Positions 11,999 through 19,007 of a stretch of 64,000 nucleotides of DNA are shown one piece after another. A model generated the notes under the pieces. The model was not told where the DNA came from, ran no database searches, and was given only the letters and a program-made list of their open reading frames with translations. A program made the translations under genes and the position numbers. Each line of letters begins with the position of its first letter. Positions within the stretch are counted from its first letter, which is position 1. Origin of the DNA: Pseudoxanthomonas japonensis (GTDB taxonomy: Bacteria; Pseudomonadota; Gammaproteobacteria; Xanthomonadales; Xanthomonadaceae); NCBI RefSeq assembly GCF_010093445.1, contig NZ_PDWW01000008.1, positions 60,659 through 124,658 on the forward strand. The letters are read 5' to 3'.

Positions 11999-12026
11999 AT
12001 ATAGGGATGCGATGGCGCGGTTCAAG
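11999..12026 (-). promoter_or_regulatory. Heat-shock (RpoH/sigma-32-type) promoter upstream of dnaK
   Basis: The minus strand reads CTTGAA (12026-12021) and CCTATAT (12005-11999), with 17 bases between CTTG and CCTATAT. This matches the proteobacterial RpoH pattern CTTG-N17/18-CYTATNT exactly. It gives dnaK its own heat-inducible start inside the hrcA-grpE-dnaK-dnaJ operon. Confidence 0.75.
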
Positions 12027-12043
12027 CGCCGTCGCGAGGGTGT

Positions 12044-12565
12044 TCAGTCGTGCTTCGCGACTACGACCAGCGCCGGGCGCAGCAGGCGGCCGTTGAGCAC
12101 GTAGCCCTTCTGGAACACCTGCACCACGCTGCCGGGCGCGGCGCCGGGGGCATCGGCCTGGCTGATGGCCTGGTGATGCTCCGGGTTGAAGGCTTCGCCG
12201 GTCGGATCGATCAGGCTCAGGCCGTTGTCGCCGGCCACCTTGAGCAGCTGCTTGAAGGTCAGCTCCAGGCCGTCCTTCAGCGGGCTGGGCTCGGTGCCGG
12301 CGGCGGCCAGGCCGGCATCCAGGCTGTCGAACACCGGCAGCAGGTCGCCGAGCAGTCGCTCGTTGGCGAACTTGCGGGCCTGCTCGATGTCACGGGCCAC
12401 GCGCTTGCGCTGGTTTTCCAGGTCGGCGCGCTCCAGCAGCGTGGTGGCGCGCAGCTGGTCCAGCTCGTTGCGCAGCGTTTCCAGCTCGGCCAGCAGGGCG
12501 GCGTCGGTATCGGTGGGCTCGGGCGCCTGGCCCTGAGCGGTGTCTTGATCGTGCTGTTCGTTCAT
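12044..12565 (-). CDS. grpE: Nucleotide exchange factor GrpE
   Basis: GrpE releases ADP from DnaK and is a thermosensor of the Hsp70 cycle. The 173-residue protein has an acidic, Gln-rich N-terminus, a long coiled coil (about residues 20-90, [26 protein letters not shown] in the translated frame) and a C-terminal beta domain with [10 protein letters not shown] and [19 protein letters not shown]. An AGGGAA box precedes the ATG. It lies between hrcA (42 bases upstream) and dnaK on the same strand. Confidence 0.96.
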   Translation of the reverse strand: MNEQHDQDTAQGQAPEPTDTDAALLAELETLRNELDQLRATTLLERADLENQRKRVARDIEQARKFANERLLGDLLPVFDSLDAGLAAAGTEPSPLKDGLELTFKQLLKVAGDNGLSLIDPTGEAFNPEHHQAISQADAPGAAPGSVVQVFQKGYVLNGRLLRPALVVVAKHD

Positions 12566-12607
12566 TTCGGTTCCCTGGCGGCAGGTCCGGCCGCCCGACC
12601 CGGGAAC

Positions 12608-13657
12608 CTATGGGGCCGCGGAATCCGGATTCAAGGCCGCGCCTAGGACATCGGCCGCTGCCTGCACCACCGGAATGACGCGGTCGTAGGCCATCCGCGT
12701 GGGACCGATCACGCCCAGCACCCCCAGCACCTGCCCGCCGGCCATGTACGGCGCGGTCACCACCGACACGCCATCGTGCGGCGCCAGCCCGGTGTCCTCG
12801 CCGATGAAGATGCGCACGCCGGGCGCGCGGATCGTGCGCTCGAGCAGTTGGAGGATCTCGCGCTTGCGGGCGAAGGCTTCGAACAGGTCGCGCAGCCGTT
12901 CGAGGTCCGACAGCTCCTGCACGCCCATCAGCCGGGTCTGGCCGGCCAGCACCACATCGTCGCCCGGCGGCGTCAGCGCCTGCTCGGCCAGTTCGATGGA
13001 TTCGGCCAGCAACCCTTCCATTTCGGTCTGCGCCCGACGCAGGTCGCGCAGCAGGTTGGCGCGGATCTCGGACAGCGGGCGGCCGGCGAACTGGGTATTC
13101 AGGTAGTTGGCGATGCGCTCCAGCTCGGAGCGCTCGTATGGGCGCCTCGTTTCAATAACCCGGTTCTGCACGTCGTTGTCGGCGAACACCAGGATGGCCA
13201 TCACCCGCTGCCCGTCCAGCGGCACGAAGTCGATGTAGCGGAACGCGAACTGCTCGCGCCGGGGCACGCTGACCACGCCGACGAAATGGGTCATCGCCGA
13301 CAGCAGCTCGGACGCGTTCCCCAGCAACGCCTGGGTGCCGGCGCCGGCCGACAGCTCGGCACGCAGGCGCGCGACCTCACCGTCGCCCAGCGACTTCACC
13401 TGCACCAGGCTGTCCACGAACACCCGGTAGCCCTGTGCCGTCGGGATGCGCCCGGCCGACGTGTGCGGCGAACTCAGCAGCCCGACCTCTTCCAGCTCCG
13501 ACAGGATGTTGCGGATGGTCGCCGGGCTGACTTCCAGCCCTGCATGGCGGGCAAGCGTCTGCGACCCCACCGGCTCGCCGTCACGGATGTACCGCGAGAT
13601 CAGCGTGCGCAGCAGCTGGCGGGCGCGCGGATCCAGCGGGGGCGATGGCGTGTTCAT
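12608..13657 (-). CDS. hrcA: Heat-inducible transcription repressor HrcA
   Basis: HrcA represses heat-shock operons by binding CIRCE elements. The 349-residue product has an N-terminal winged helix (RQLLRTLISRYIRDGEPVGS, LEVSPATIRNILSELEEVGLL) and the GAF-like dimerisation domain with the conserved C-terminal GPTRMAYDRVIPVV. I chose ATG 13657; the frame stays open to 14302 but that part is antisense to recN and has no similarity. No CIRCE element (TTAGCACTC-N9-GAGTGCTAA) is visible upstream of hrcA, grpE or dnaK, so its target is probably elsewhere, for example groESL. Confidence 0.95.
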   Translation of the reverse strand: MNTPSPPLDPRARQLLRTLISRYIRDGEPVGSQTLARHAGLEVSPATIRNILSELEEVGLLSSPHTSAGRIPTAQGYRVFVDSLVQVKSLGDGEVARLRAELSAGAGTQALLGNASELLSAMTHFVGVVSVPRREQFAFRYIDFVPLDGQRVMAILVFADNDVQNRVIETRRPYERSELERIANYLNTQFAGRPLSEIRANLLRDLRRAQTEMEGLLAESIELAEQALTPPGDDVVLAGQTRLMGVQELSDLERLRDLFEAFARKREILQLLERTIRAPGVRIFIGEDTGLAPHDGVSVVTAPYMAGGQVLGVLGVIGPTRMAYDRVIPVVQAAADVLGAALNPDSAAP

Positions 13658-13693
13658 CGCAGCTAGATAACGTCGCGCCGTCGCCTTTGCAAG
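13658..13693 (-). promoter_or_regulatory. Candidate heat-shock/leaderless promoter of hrcA
   Basis: On the minus strand CTTG (13693-13690) is followed after 18 bases by GTTATCT, close to the RpoH consensus with one mismatch. The hexamer TTATCT ends exactly 7 bases before the hrcA ATG, so transcription would start at or next to the start codon. Confidence 0.45.
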
Positions 13694-13729
13694 CCGGAAG
13701 GGTGTCTCAGTCGGTGAGCCGGCTGCGCT

Positions 13730-13735
13730 TACAAT
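13730..13735 (+). promoter_or_regulatory. -10 box of recN, probably leaderless
   Basis: TACAAT lies 7 bases before the recN ATG, and no Shine-Dalgarno is present. No good -35 is seen at the usual spacing. Confidence 0.5.
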
Positions 13736-13742
13736 CCGCCGC

Positions 13743-15410
13743 ATGCTCAGACATCTCGCCCTGAAGGACTTCGCCGTCGTCCGCGCCGCCGAACTGGAGT
13801 TCGGTGACGGCATGACCGTCATTTCCGGTGAAACCGGCGCCGGCAAGTCGCTGCTGGTGGACGCGCTCGGCTTCCTGTCCGGCCTGCGCGCCGACAGCGG
13901 CGTCGTCCGCCATGGCGCGGAACGCGCGGAACTGTCCGCCGAGTTCGCCGCCGCCGCCGGGTCGCCCGCGCAGGCCTGGCTGGCGGACAACGAGCTGGAC
14001 GACGACGGCCAATGCCAGCTGCGCCGGGTCATCCGCGCCGACGGCGGCTCGCGCGCCTGGATCAACGGGCGCAGCGTGACCCTGTCGCAACTGGCCGAGC
14101 TTGCGGGCCGGCTGGTCGAGATCCACGGCCAGCACGAGCACCAGGCCCTGCTCGCGCGCACCAGCCAGTTGGACCTGCTCGATGCCTTCGCCCGCAACGA
14201 CGGCGAGCGCGCCGCCGTCCGCGAGGCAGCCCGCCGATGGACCGCGCTGCTGCGCGAACGCGAACAGCTCTCCGGCCAGGGCGATGTCTCCGACAGGATC
14301 AACTACCTGGAACACCAGCTGGCGGAACTGCAGCGCGAGGACCTTGCGCCCGCCGCGCTTGAAGCGCTGGTGACTAGCCACCGCCGGCAGGCGAACGCGG
14401 CCGGTCTGATCCAGGCCTGCGATGCCGCGCTAGGCCAGCTCGCGGGCGACGAAGCGCCCTCGTTGACCCGTCAGCTGCAGCAGGTCCGGGCCGATCTCGC
14501 CCGGCAGGCGGAACACGAACCGCGCCTTCGCGACGTGGATGCGCTGCTGGACGGTGCCGCTATCCAGATCGAGGAAGCCCTGTCCCTGCTCGGCCAGGTG
14601 CGCGACGACCTTGACGCCGAGCCTGTGCAGTTCGATGCGCTGGAGCGCAAGCTCGCCCGGGTGCACGACCTCGCGCGCAAGCACCGCGTGCCACTGGACG
14701 GCCTGCAGGAGCAGCACGACCGCCTCGCCGCTGAACTGGACTCGCTGCGCGGCGCCGGCGAGCGCCTGCTGCTGCTGAACGGCGAGATCGACGCCGCCAG
14801 GGCGCAGTGGCGCGATGCCGCCGCCACGCTGACGCGCACGCGCCAGCGCGCCGCGAAGACGCTGGGGGACACCACTACCGCACTGATCGCCGAACTGGGC
14901 ATGGGCGGCGGCCGCTTCGAGATCGCGCTGGAACCGCAGGACGGCGAACGGCCCGACCCGACCGGTGCCGAGCGCATCGAATTCCTGGTCTCCGCCAATG
15001 CCGGCCAGCCGCCGCGCGCCTTGCGCAAGGTCGCGTCGGGCGGCGAACTCGCCCGCATCTCGCTGGCGATCGAAGTCGCCGCGCTCGGCCTGGATGCCGT
15101 GCCCACCATGATCTTCGACGAAGTGGACACCGGCATCGGCGGCGCGGTAGCTGAGATCGTCGGGCAGAAGTTGCGCGCGCTCGGCGCGGAGCGGCAGGTC
15201 CTGTGCGTCACCCACCTGCCCCAGGTCGCCGCGCAGGGTCATGCCCACTATCGGGTCAGCAAGGCGCCCGTGGACGGCATGACCCAGAGCGCGGTCGAGA
15301 AGCTCAACGCGAAACAGCGCGAAGAGGAACTCGCCCGCATGCTGGGGGGCGTGGAAGTCAGCAAGGAAGCCCACGCGGCGGCCAAACGGCTGCTGGCGAA
15401 CGCGGTCTGA
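13743..15410 (+). CDS. recN: DNA repair protein RecN
   Basis: RecN is an SMC-like ATPase that acts at double-strand breaks in recombinational repair. The 555-residue protein has an N-terminal Walker A (SGETGAGKSLLVDAL), a central coiled coil, the ABC signature VASGGELARISLAIEV and Walker B TMIFDEVDTGIGG, which is the standard RecN layout. It is divergent from hrcA, with 85 bases between the start codons. The TACAAT box 7 bases upstream of the ATG suggests leaderless translation. I see no clear LexA box in the short intergenic region. Confidence 0.96.
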   Translation: MLRHLALKDFAVVRAAELEFGDGMTVISGETGAGKSLLVDALGFLSGLRADSGVVRHGAERAELSAEFAAAAGSPAQAWLADNELDDDGQCQLRRVIRADGGSRAWINGRSVTLSQLAELAGRLVEIHGQHEHQALLARTSQLDLLDAFARNDGERAAVREAARRWTALLREREQLSGQGDVSDRINYLEHQLAELQREDLAPAALEALVTSHRRQANAAGLIQACDAALGQLAGDEAPSLTRQLQQVRADLARQAEHEPRLRDVDALLDGAAIQIEEALSLLGQVRDDLDAEPVQFDALERKLARVHDLARKHRVPLDGLQEQHDRLAAELDSLRGAGERLLLLNGEIDAARAQWRDAAATLTRTRQRAAKTLGDTTTALIAELGMGGGRFEIALEPQDGERPDPTGAERIEFLVSANAGQPPRALRKVASGGELARISLAIEVAALGLDAVPTMIFDEVDTGIGGAVAEIVGQKLRALGAERQVLCVTHLPQVAAQGHAHYRVSKAPVDGMTQSAVEKLNAKQREEELARMLGGVEVSKEAHAAAKRLLANAV

Positions 15411-15426
15411 CCACTCTGCTGTTTAA

Positions 15427-15493
15427 TGTGGGAGCGACGTAAGTCGCGATGAGGCATTACCCATGCTGCTTCGCGACTTGCGTCGCTTCCACA
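15427..15493. repeat. Paired REP-like palindrome, copy 1
   Basis: The unit TGTGGGAGCGACGTAAGTCGCGA (15427-15449) faces an inverted imperfect copy at 15471-15493, separated by 21 bases. It lies between the convergent recN and fur genes. The same unit recurs in three other intergenic regions of the window. Confidence 0.9.
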
Positions 15494-15518
15494 TCCTGAA
15501 GCAGGAAATTTCCGACCG

Positions 15519-15923
15519 TCAGCGATTCTTGCGCACGTAGAGCACCAGCGAATGCTCTTCCAGGATGTAGCCGTGCCTGGCGGCGATCTCGCGCTGCAGT
15601 TTCTCGATCTCGGCGCTTTCGAACTCGATGATCTTGCCGGTATCGACATCGACCATGTGGTCGTGGTGGCCGCCGCGATCGAGTTCATAGACGGCCTGGC
15701 CGCCTTCGAAATTATGCTTCAGCACCAGGCCCGCCGCCTCGAACTGGGTCAGCACTCGGTATACCGTCGCCAGGCCGATCTCGTCGCCGTGTTCGAGCAG
15801 CTGGCGATAGATGTCTTCCGCGCTCAGGTGGTGCTGCGCGTTCTTCTGCTCCAGTAACTGGAGGATGCGCATGCGCGGGTGGGTGACCTTGAGGCCGACT
15901 TTGCGTAGATCCTGCGATTCCAT
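15519..15923 (-). CDS. fur: Ferric uptake regulator Fur
   Basis: Fur is the Fe(II)-dependent repressor of iron acquisition. The 134-residue protein has the N-terminal winged helix (LKVTHPRMRILQLLEQ, EIGLATVYRVLTQFEAAGLV) and the metal-binding and dimerisation domain with DRGGHHDHMVDVDTGKIIEF. The usual C-terminal CxxC zinc site is absent, as is common in some Fur lineages. I chose ATG 15923 (MESQDLRKVG), which has a GGAG box 5 bases upstream; the longer frame to 16082 is not supported. It is divergent from bamE, an arrangement conserved in many gammaproteobacteria. Confidence 0.95.
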   Translation of the reverse strand: MESQDLRKVGLKVTHPRMRILQLLEQKNAQHHLSAEDIYRQLLEHGDEIGLATVYRVLTQFEAAGLVLKHNFEGGQAVYELDRGGHHDHMVDVDTGKIIEFESAEIEKLQREIAARHGYILEEHSLVLYVRKNR

Positions 15924-16026
15924 GGCGTCTCCGTTCACTCTCGGTTTAGCGCCAGCTGCCTGAAGCTCGGTTGCGGCGGTCCGCGGGAGTGTATCATCGG
16001 CCCGGTTTCCCACCGTACCTGTCCCA

Positions 16027-16422
16027 ATGCGCAAATTCCTGCTGGTTGCCGTCCTCGCTTCCGCCACCACTGGCTGCGGCATCCTCTACAAGCAGCCGAT
16101 CTACCAGGGCAACCTGATCGAAAAGACGGCGGTGGACCAGTTGCAGGCAGGACAGAGCAAGCAGCAGGTGCAGTCGTTGCTGGGCAGTCCGTCGATCGCC
16201 GACCCCTTCCATGCCGACCGCTGGGACTACACCGCGAGCAACCGCACCAACCGCCGCGGCACCACCGAGATCAAGAACCTCACCCTGATCTTCAACAACG
16301 GCACGCTCGCCAGTTGGGAAGGCGAATACTTCCCCGAAGCCGACTCGCAGCTGTCGCGCGACGTGCGCAAGTTCGGTCCCAACCTCGCCAAGGACAAGAA
16401 GAAGGGCGGCCGCCGCCGCTGA
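16027..16422 (+). CDS. bamE: Outer membrane assembly lipoprotein BamE (SmpA/OmlA)
   Basis: BamE is a small lipoprotein of the BAM complex that inserts beta-barrel proteins. The 131-residue precursor has a lipoprotein signal peptide ending ASATTGC, followed by the family core: YQGNLIEKTAVDQLQAGQSK, a helix-turn region, and the DPFHADRWDYTA motif. The C-terminus is unusually basic (KDKKKGGRRR). It is divergent from fur by 103 bases. A weak TATCAT box lies at 15992-15997 in that gap. Confidence 0.93.
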   Translation: MRKFLLVAVLASATTGCGILYKQPIYQGNLIEKTAVDQLQAGQSKQQVQSLLGSPSIADPFHADRWDYTASNRTNRRGTTEIKNLTLIFNNGTLASWEGEYFPEADSQLSRDVRKFGPNLAKDKKKGGRRR

Positions 16423-16424
16423 GT

Positions 16425-16673
16425 TCAACCGCGCGCCCGACGTCGGCGCGCTTCCTTGGGATCGATCTGCAACGGCCGCAGCACTTCCACGCGATCGCCT
16501 TCATTCAACACCGCCGTGGTCGTGGCGCTCACGCCGTGCACCGCGACGCCGGTGTGTCCGGCATCGGCGAAGCCGCTGGCCGCCAGCGCATCCGCCACGG
16601 TGGCCCCGTCCGGCAACTCCAGCACCGCCGACTCGAACCGGTGCGGCCATGCCCGGATCACCTCTACCCGCAC
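16425..16673 (-). CDS. rnfH: RnfH-family ubiquitin-fold protein
   Basis: This small ubiquitin-fold protein of the RnfH family (UPF0125) is usually encoded next to ratA; its biochemical role is unresolved. The 82-residue sequence begins VRVEVIRAWPHRFESAVLEL and includes the ATVADALAASG helix and GDRVEVLRPLQIDPKEARRR end. I chose GTG 16673 because it directly follows the ratA stop (1-base gap) and has a GGGGCGA box; the longer frame runs into ratA. The stop lies 2 bases from the convergent bamE stop, so both transcripts meet here. Confidence 0.85.
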   Translation of the reverse strand: MRVEVIRAWPHRFESAVLELPDGATVADALAASGFADAGHTGVAVHGVSATTTAVLNEGDRVEVLRPLQIDPKEARRRRARG

Positions 16674-16674
16674 G

Positions 16675-17103
16675 TCATTCGCCCCGGTCGGCGGCGCGCA
16701 CGAAATCGTCGACCATCCGGTCCGCCAGTCCCTGGAAGCCAAGCGCCATCGCCGGCGCCAGCAGGCGGCTGGACGGCTCGAATTCCAGCGTCAGTGTGAC
16801 CTTGCAGGCCGATTCGTCCAGGGCGTGGAAATCCCAGCGGCCGTGCAGCTTGCGGAACGGCCCGTCGACCAGGTCCATGTCGATGCGGTGCGGGCGGTCC
16901 AGCGTGTTCTCGGTGGTGAACCAGGTCCGCAGCGAGCCCAGCCCCAGGTCGAGCCGCGCGACCAGCCTCGCCTCGCCCTGCTCGATCAGTTCGGCCGCGC
17001 TGCACCAGTCGAACCGGCGCGGGTACGCCGCCACGTCGTTGACCAGGTCGAACATCAGGGTGGCCGAGTGGTCGACCAGGGCGCTGCGGCGGATCGTATG
17101 CAT
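16675..17103 (-). CDS. ratA: RatA-type START-domain toxin/coenzyme Q-binding protein
   Basis: This 142-residue protein belongs to the RatA/COQ10 START-like family. In E. coli it blocks 70S assembly as an apparent toxin, while COQ10 relatives bind ubiquinone. Characteristic segments are [20 protein letters not shown] near residue 20 and the C-terminal [19 protein letters not shown] helix. I chose ATG 17103 ([10 protein letters not shown]). It is cotranscribed with rnfH, the classic ratA-rnfH pair, and is divergent from smpB, which is the conserved neighbourhood. Confidence 0.9.
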   Translation of the reverse strand: MHTIRRSALVDHSATLMFDLVNDVAAYPRRFDWCSAAELIEQGEARLVARLDLGLGSLRTWFTTENTLDRPHRIDMDLVDGPFRKLHGRWDFHALDESACKVTLTLEFEPSSRLLAPAMALGFQGLADRMVDDFVRAADRGE

Positions 17104-17144
17104 GTGACTCGCGTAGGGTTCCGCCTTCGGCGACAATAGGACGG

Positions 17145-17633
17145 ATGGCAAAGAAACCGGACAAGAATAAAGCAACGGGCACGATCGCGCTGAACAAGCG
17201 CGCCCGGCACGAGTACCACTTCGAGGAGCGCCATGAGGCGGGCCTCGCCCTGCAGGGATGGGAGCTGAAGGCGATCCGTGCCGGCCGCGCCAACATCACC
17301 GAGGCCTACGCGATCATCCGCCATGGCGAGATCTTCCTGTTCGGCGCGCAGATCACGCCGCTGATCCAGGCCTCCAGCCATGTGGTGGCCGACGACCGTC
17401 GCACCCGCAAGCTGCTGCTGCACCGGAACGAGATCGACAGCCTGATCGGCAAGGTCGAGCGCGACGGTTACACGCTGGTGCCGACCTCGCTGTACTGGAA
17501 GGGCAACAAGGTGAAGGCCGAGATTGCGTTGGCCAAGGGCAAGCAGACCCACGACAAGCGCGCCAGCGAGAAGGACCGCGACTGGGCACGCGAGAAGTCC
17601 CGCGTGATGCGCCAGCACAATAAAGATGCGTGA
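17145..17633 (+). CDS. smpB: SsrA-binding protein SmpB
   Basis: SmpB binds tmRNA and delivers it to stalled ribosomes for trans-translation. The 162-residue protein carries the OB-fold core ([36 protein letters not shown]) and the basic C-terminal tail ([20 protein letters not shown]) that enters the mRNA channel. The upstream sequence GACAAT-N7-ATG resembles the leaderless pattern, but AGGACGG also precedes the ATG. Its partner ssrA lies about 220 bases downstream, beyond a REP pair. Confidence 0.97.
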   Translation: MAKKPDKNKATGTIALNKRARHEYHFEERHEAGLALQGWELKAIRAGRANITEAYAIIRHGEIFLFGAQITPLIQASSHVVADDRRTRKLLLHRNEIDSLIGKVERDGYTLVPTSLYWKGNKVKAEIALAKGKQTHDKRASEKDRDWAREKSRVMRQHNKDA

Positions 17634-17640
17634 GGGTCAG

Positions 17641-17750
17641 GCGGGAGCGACGTCAGTCGCGATCGCTTCCTGCCGGCTGACTAACGTGCGAAACACGCGA
17701 TCTCTCGCGGGTCTTCGACCAAGAGCTCGCGACTGACGTCGCTCCCACAT
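17641..17750. repeat. Paired REP-like palindrome, copy 2
   Basis: GCGGGAGCGACGTCAGTCGC begins at 17641 and faces an inverted copy ending at 17750 (core arms 17643-17662 and 17727-17746). It fills the smpB-ssrA intergenic region. Its variant core is GACGTCAGTC where the other copies have GACGTAAGTC. Confidence 0.88.
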
Positions 17751-17798
17751 CGGGGCCCGGCCAAGTGAAGCTTGGTTGACCCAGACTCAGCCCGAACC

Positions 17799-17827
17799 TT
17801 GTCTCGGCCCCACCCCGCCCCTACACT
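17799..17827 (+). promoter_or_regulatory. Sigma-70 promoter of ssrA
   Basis: TTGTCT (17799-17804) and TACACT (17822-17827) are separated by exactly 17 bases. Transcription would begin near 17834, leaving a roughly 20-base 5' extension to be removed by RNase P. Confidence 0.7.
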
Positions 17828-17855
17828 CCGTATCGTCAGGTTGTTTCTGACTCCC

Positions 17856-18209
17856 GGGGGTGCACTGGCTTCGACGGGGGTTGCGAAGTTGCCTGGTGCA
17901 TGCCGAGGGGGCAGCTTTCCTCGTAAATCCAGCGGCAAAACTCTAGTTGCCAACGACGACAACTACGCTCTCGCCGCTTAAGGCGTAAGCCCTGAAACTG
18001 CTTGTGTCCGTGCTCGCAGCGTAAGGTCATTATCACGGAATCGCCGGGAGTGGCTGCCTGTCAGCACCCGGTCAACCTAAAACAGGCTGGTCCTGCGGTG
18101 CGCTTCGCCCACCGTGCTGTCGCAGGACGAGATCCAACGGCGGGATAAGCATGTAGTACCGGGGATGGAGTGCCTTCGGACGGCGGTTCAATTCCGCCCA
18201 CCTCCACCA
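17856..18209 (+). ncRNA. ssrA: Transfer-messenger RNA (tmRNA)
   Basis: tmRNA rescues stalled ribosomes together with SmpB. The 5' end GGGGGTG pairs with the 3' CACCTCC that precedes ACCA, and the terminal CCA is encoded at 18207-18209. A T-arm-like GGTTCAATTCCGCC lies near the 3' end. The internal tag frame begins GCC AAC GAC near 17952 and encodes ANDDNYALAA followed by TAA, a standard proteolysis tag with the LAA degron. The length is 354 nt, close to the E. coli RNA. The 5' domain keeps the conserved TGCACTGGCTTCGACGGG stretch. Confidence 0.97.
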
Positions 18210-18216
18210 TTCAGGA

Positions 18217-18246
18217 AGCCGGAACCGCAAGGTTCCGGCTTTTTCT
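18217..18246 (+). terminator. Terminator of ssrA
   Basis: AGCCGGAACC, a GCAA tetraloop, GGTTCCGGCT and then TTTTCT form a perfect 10-bp hairpin with a T tract, 8 bases after the tmRNA CCA end. Confidence 0.92.
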
Positions 18247-18329
18247 TTGCCTGTCGTCCCGCGCTCACCTCAGATTGGCCCACATGCGGGCCAGCCCGCT
18301 TGGCGCTTCCTGTAAAATCGTCGTCTTTT

Positions 18330-19007
18330 TTGAGCGTCAGCGTGGCATTACCGCATTCCCGGGCGGCCGTCTCGGCCCCCGCCTTCGTCCGGCGCCTCGC
18401 GCGTCTGGGCGAGGTCGAGCTGCCTCCCTCGGGGCCCGGCCTGTCCGACCGGCTGGGCCAGTGGCTCGACTGGAACCGCGCCGTCGCGCTGTCCCGGGCG
18501 CTCGATTCGACCCCGTCCGCCGGTACGCCGTCCGATCCCGCCGCCGCCGAAACAGCGTGCGTGCGTGCGCGGGCGACCCTTGTCGCCGCGATCACGCGCC
18601 CGGAGGCCGCCGGCATCGCGGCCGAGGCGGACTTCGCGCCGTTCCGGCGGAAATGCCTGGACCTGCAGCGCGCAATGCAGGCGTCCACCGGCCAGTTGCG
18701 TGGCCCGCTGCGCGACGCGCTGGCGAAAGGCTCGGCCGAGCAGGCGCGCCTGGCCGAGGTGGATGCGGTCATGGAGATGACGCTGAGCCCGCGCGAGCAA
18801 TCGCTGCTGGCCGCCACCCCTGCCCTGCTCGGCCAGCATTTCGACCGGTTGAAGCAGGCCAATGCCGACACTCCCGGCGATGCCTGGCTCGGCCAGTTCC
18901 GCTGCGACCTGCAGGACGTACTGCTCGCCGAGCTTGATGTCCGCTTCCATCCCATCGACGCGCTGCTCGCCGCGCTTCGTTCTTCCCCTGTTTCCGGAAC
19001 ACCATGA
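18330..19007 (+). CDS. DUF3348-family protein, first gene of a stator-like operon
   Basis: This soluble protein of about 225 residues has no membrane segment or signal peptide and is mostly helical. It fits the DUF3348 family, which is found next to DUF802 genes; no biochemical function is known. Landmarks are FVRRLARLGEVELP near the N-terminus and a C-terminal FRCDLQDVLLAELDVRFHPIDALL. The start is uncertain: TTG 18330 or GTG 18342 are in frame, and a TAAAAT box lies at 18313-18318. The upstream open frame overlaps tmRNA and is not real. Its stop overlaps the next ATG by 4 bases, implying coupled translation. Confidence 0.75.
   Translation: MSVSVALPHSRAAVSAPAFVRRLARLGEVELPPSGPGLSDRLGQWLDWNRAVALSRALDSTPSAGTPSDPAAAETACVRARATLVAAITRPEAAGIAAEADFAPFRRKCLDLQRAMQASTGQLRGPLRDALAKGSAEQARLAEVDAVMEMTLSPREQSLLAATPALLGQHFDRLKQANADTPGDAWLGQFRCDLQDVLLAELDVRFHPIDALLAALRSSPVSGTP

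Noticed and set aside
13658..13742. A CIRCE element upstream of hrcA
   Set aside because: No TTAGCACTC/GAGTGCTAA arms are present; only a promoter-like pattern is seen.
15427..15493. Rho-independent terminators at the REP pairs
   Set aside because: Long imperfect stems with no T tract, recurring with the same sequence at unrelated loci; better described as REP pairs.
18114..18329. Upstream extension of the DUF3348 reading frame
   Set aside because: It overlaps mature tmRNA and its terminator, so it cannot be the coding start.
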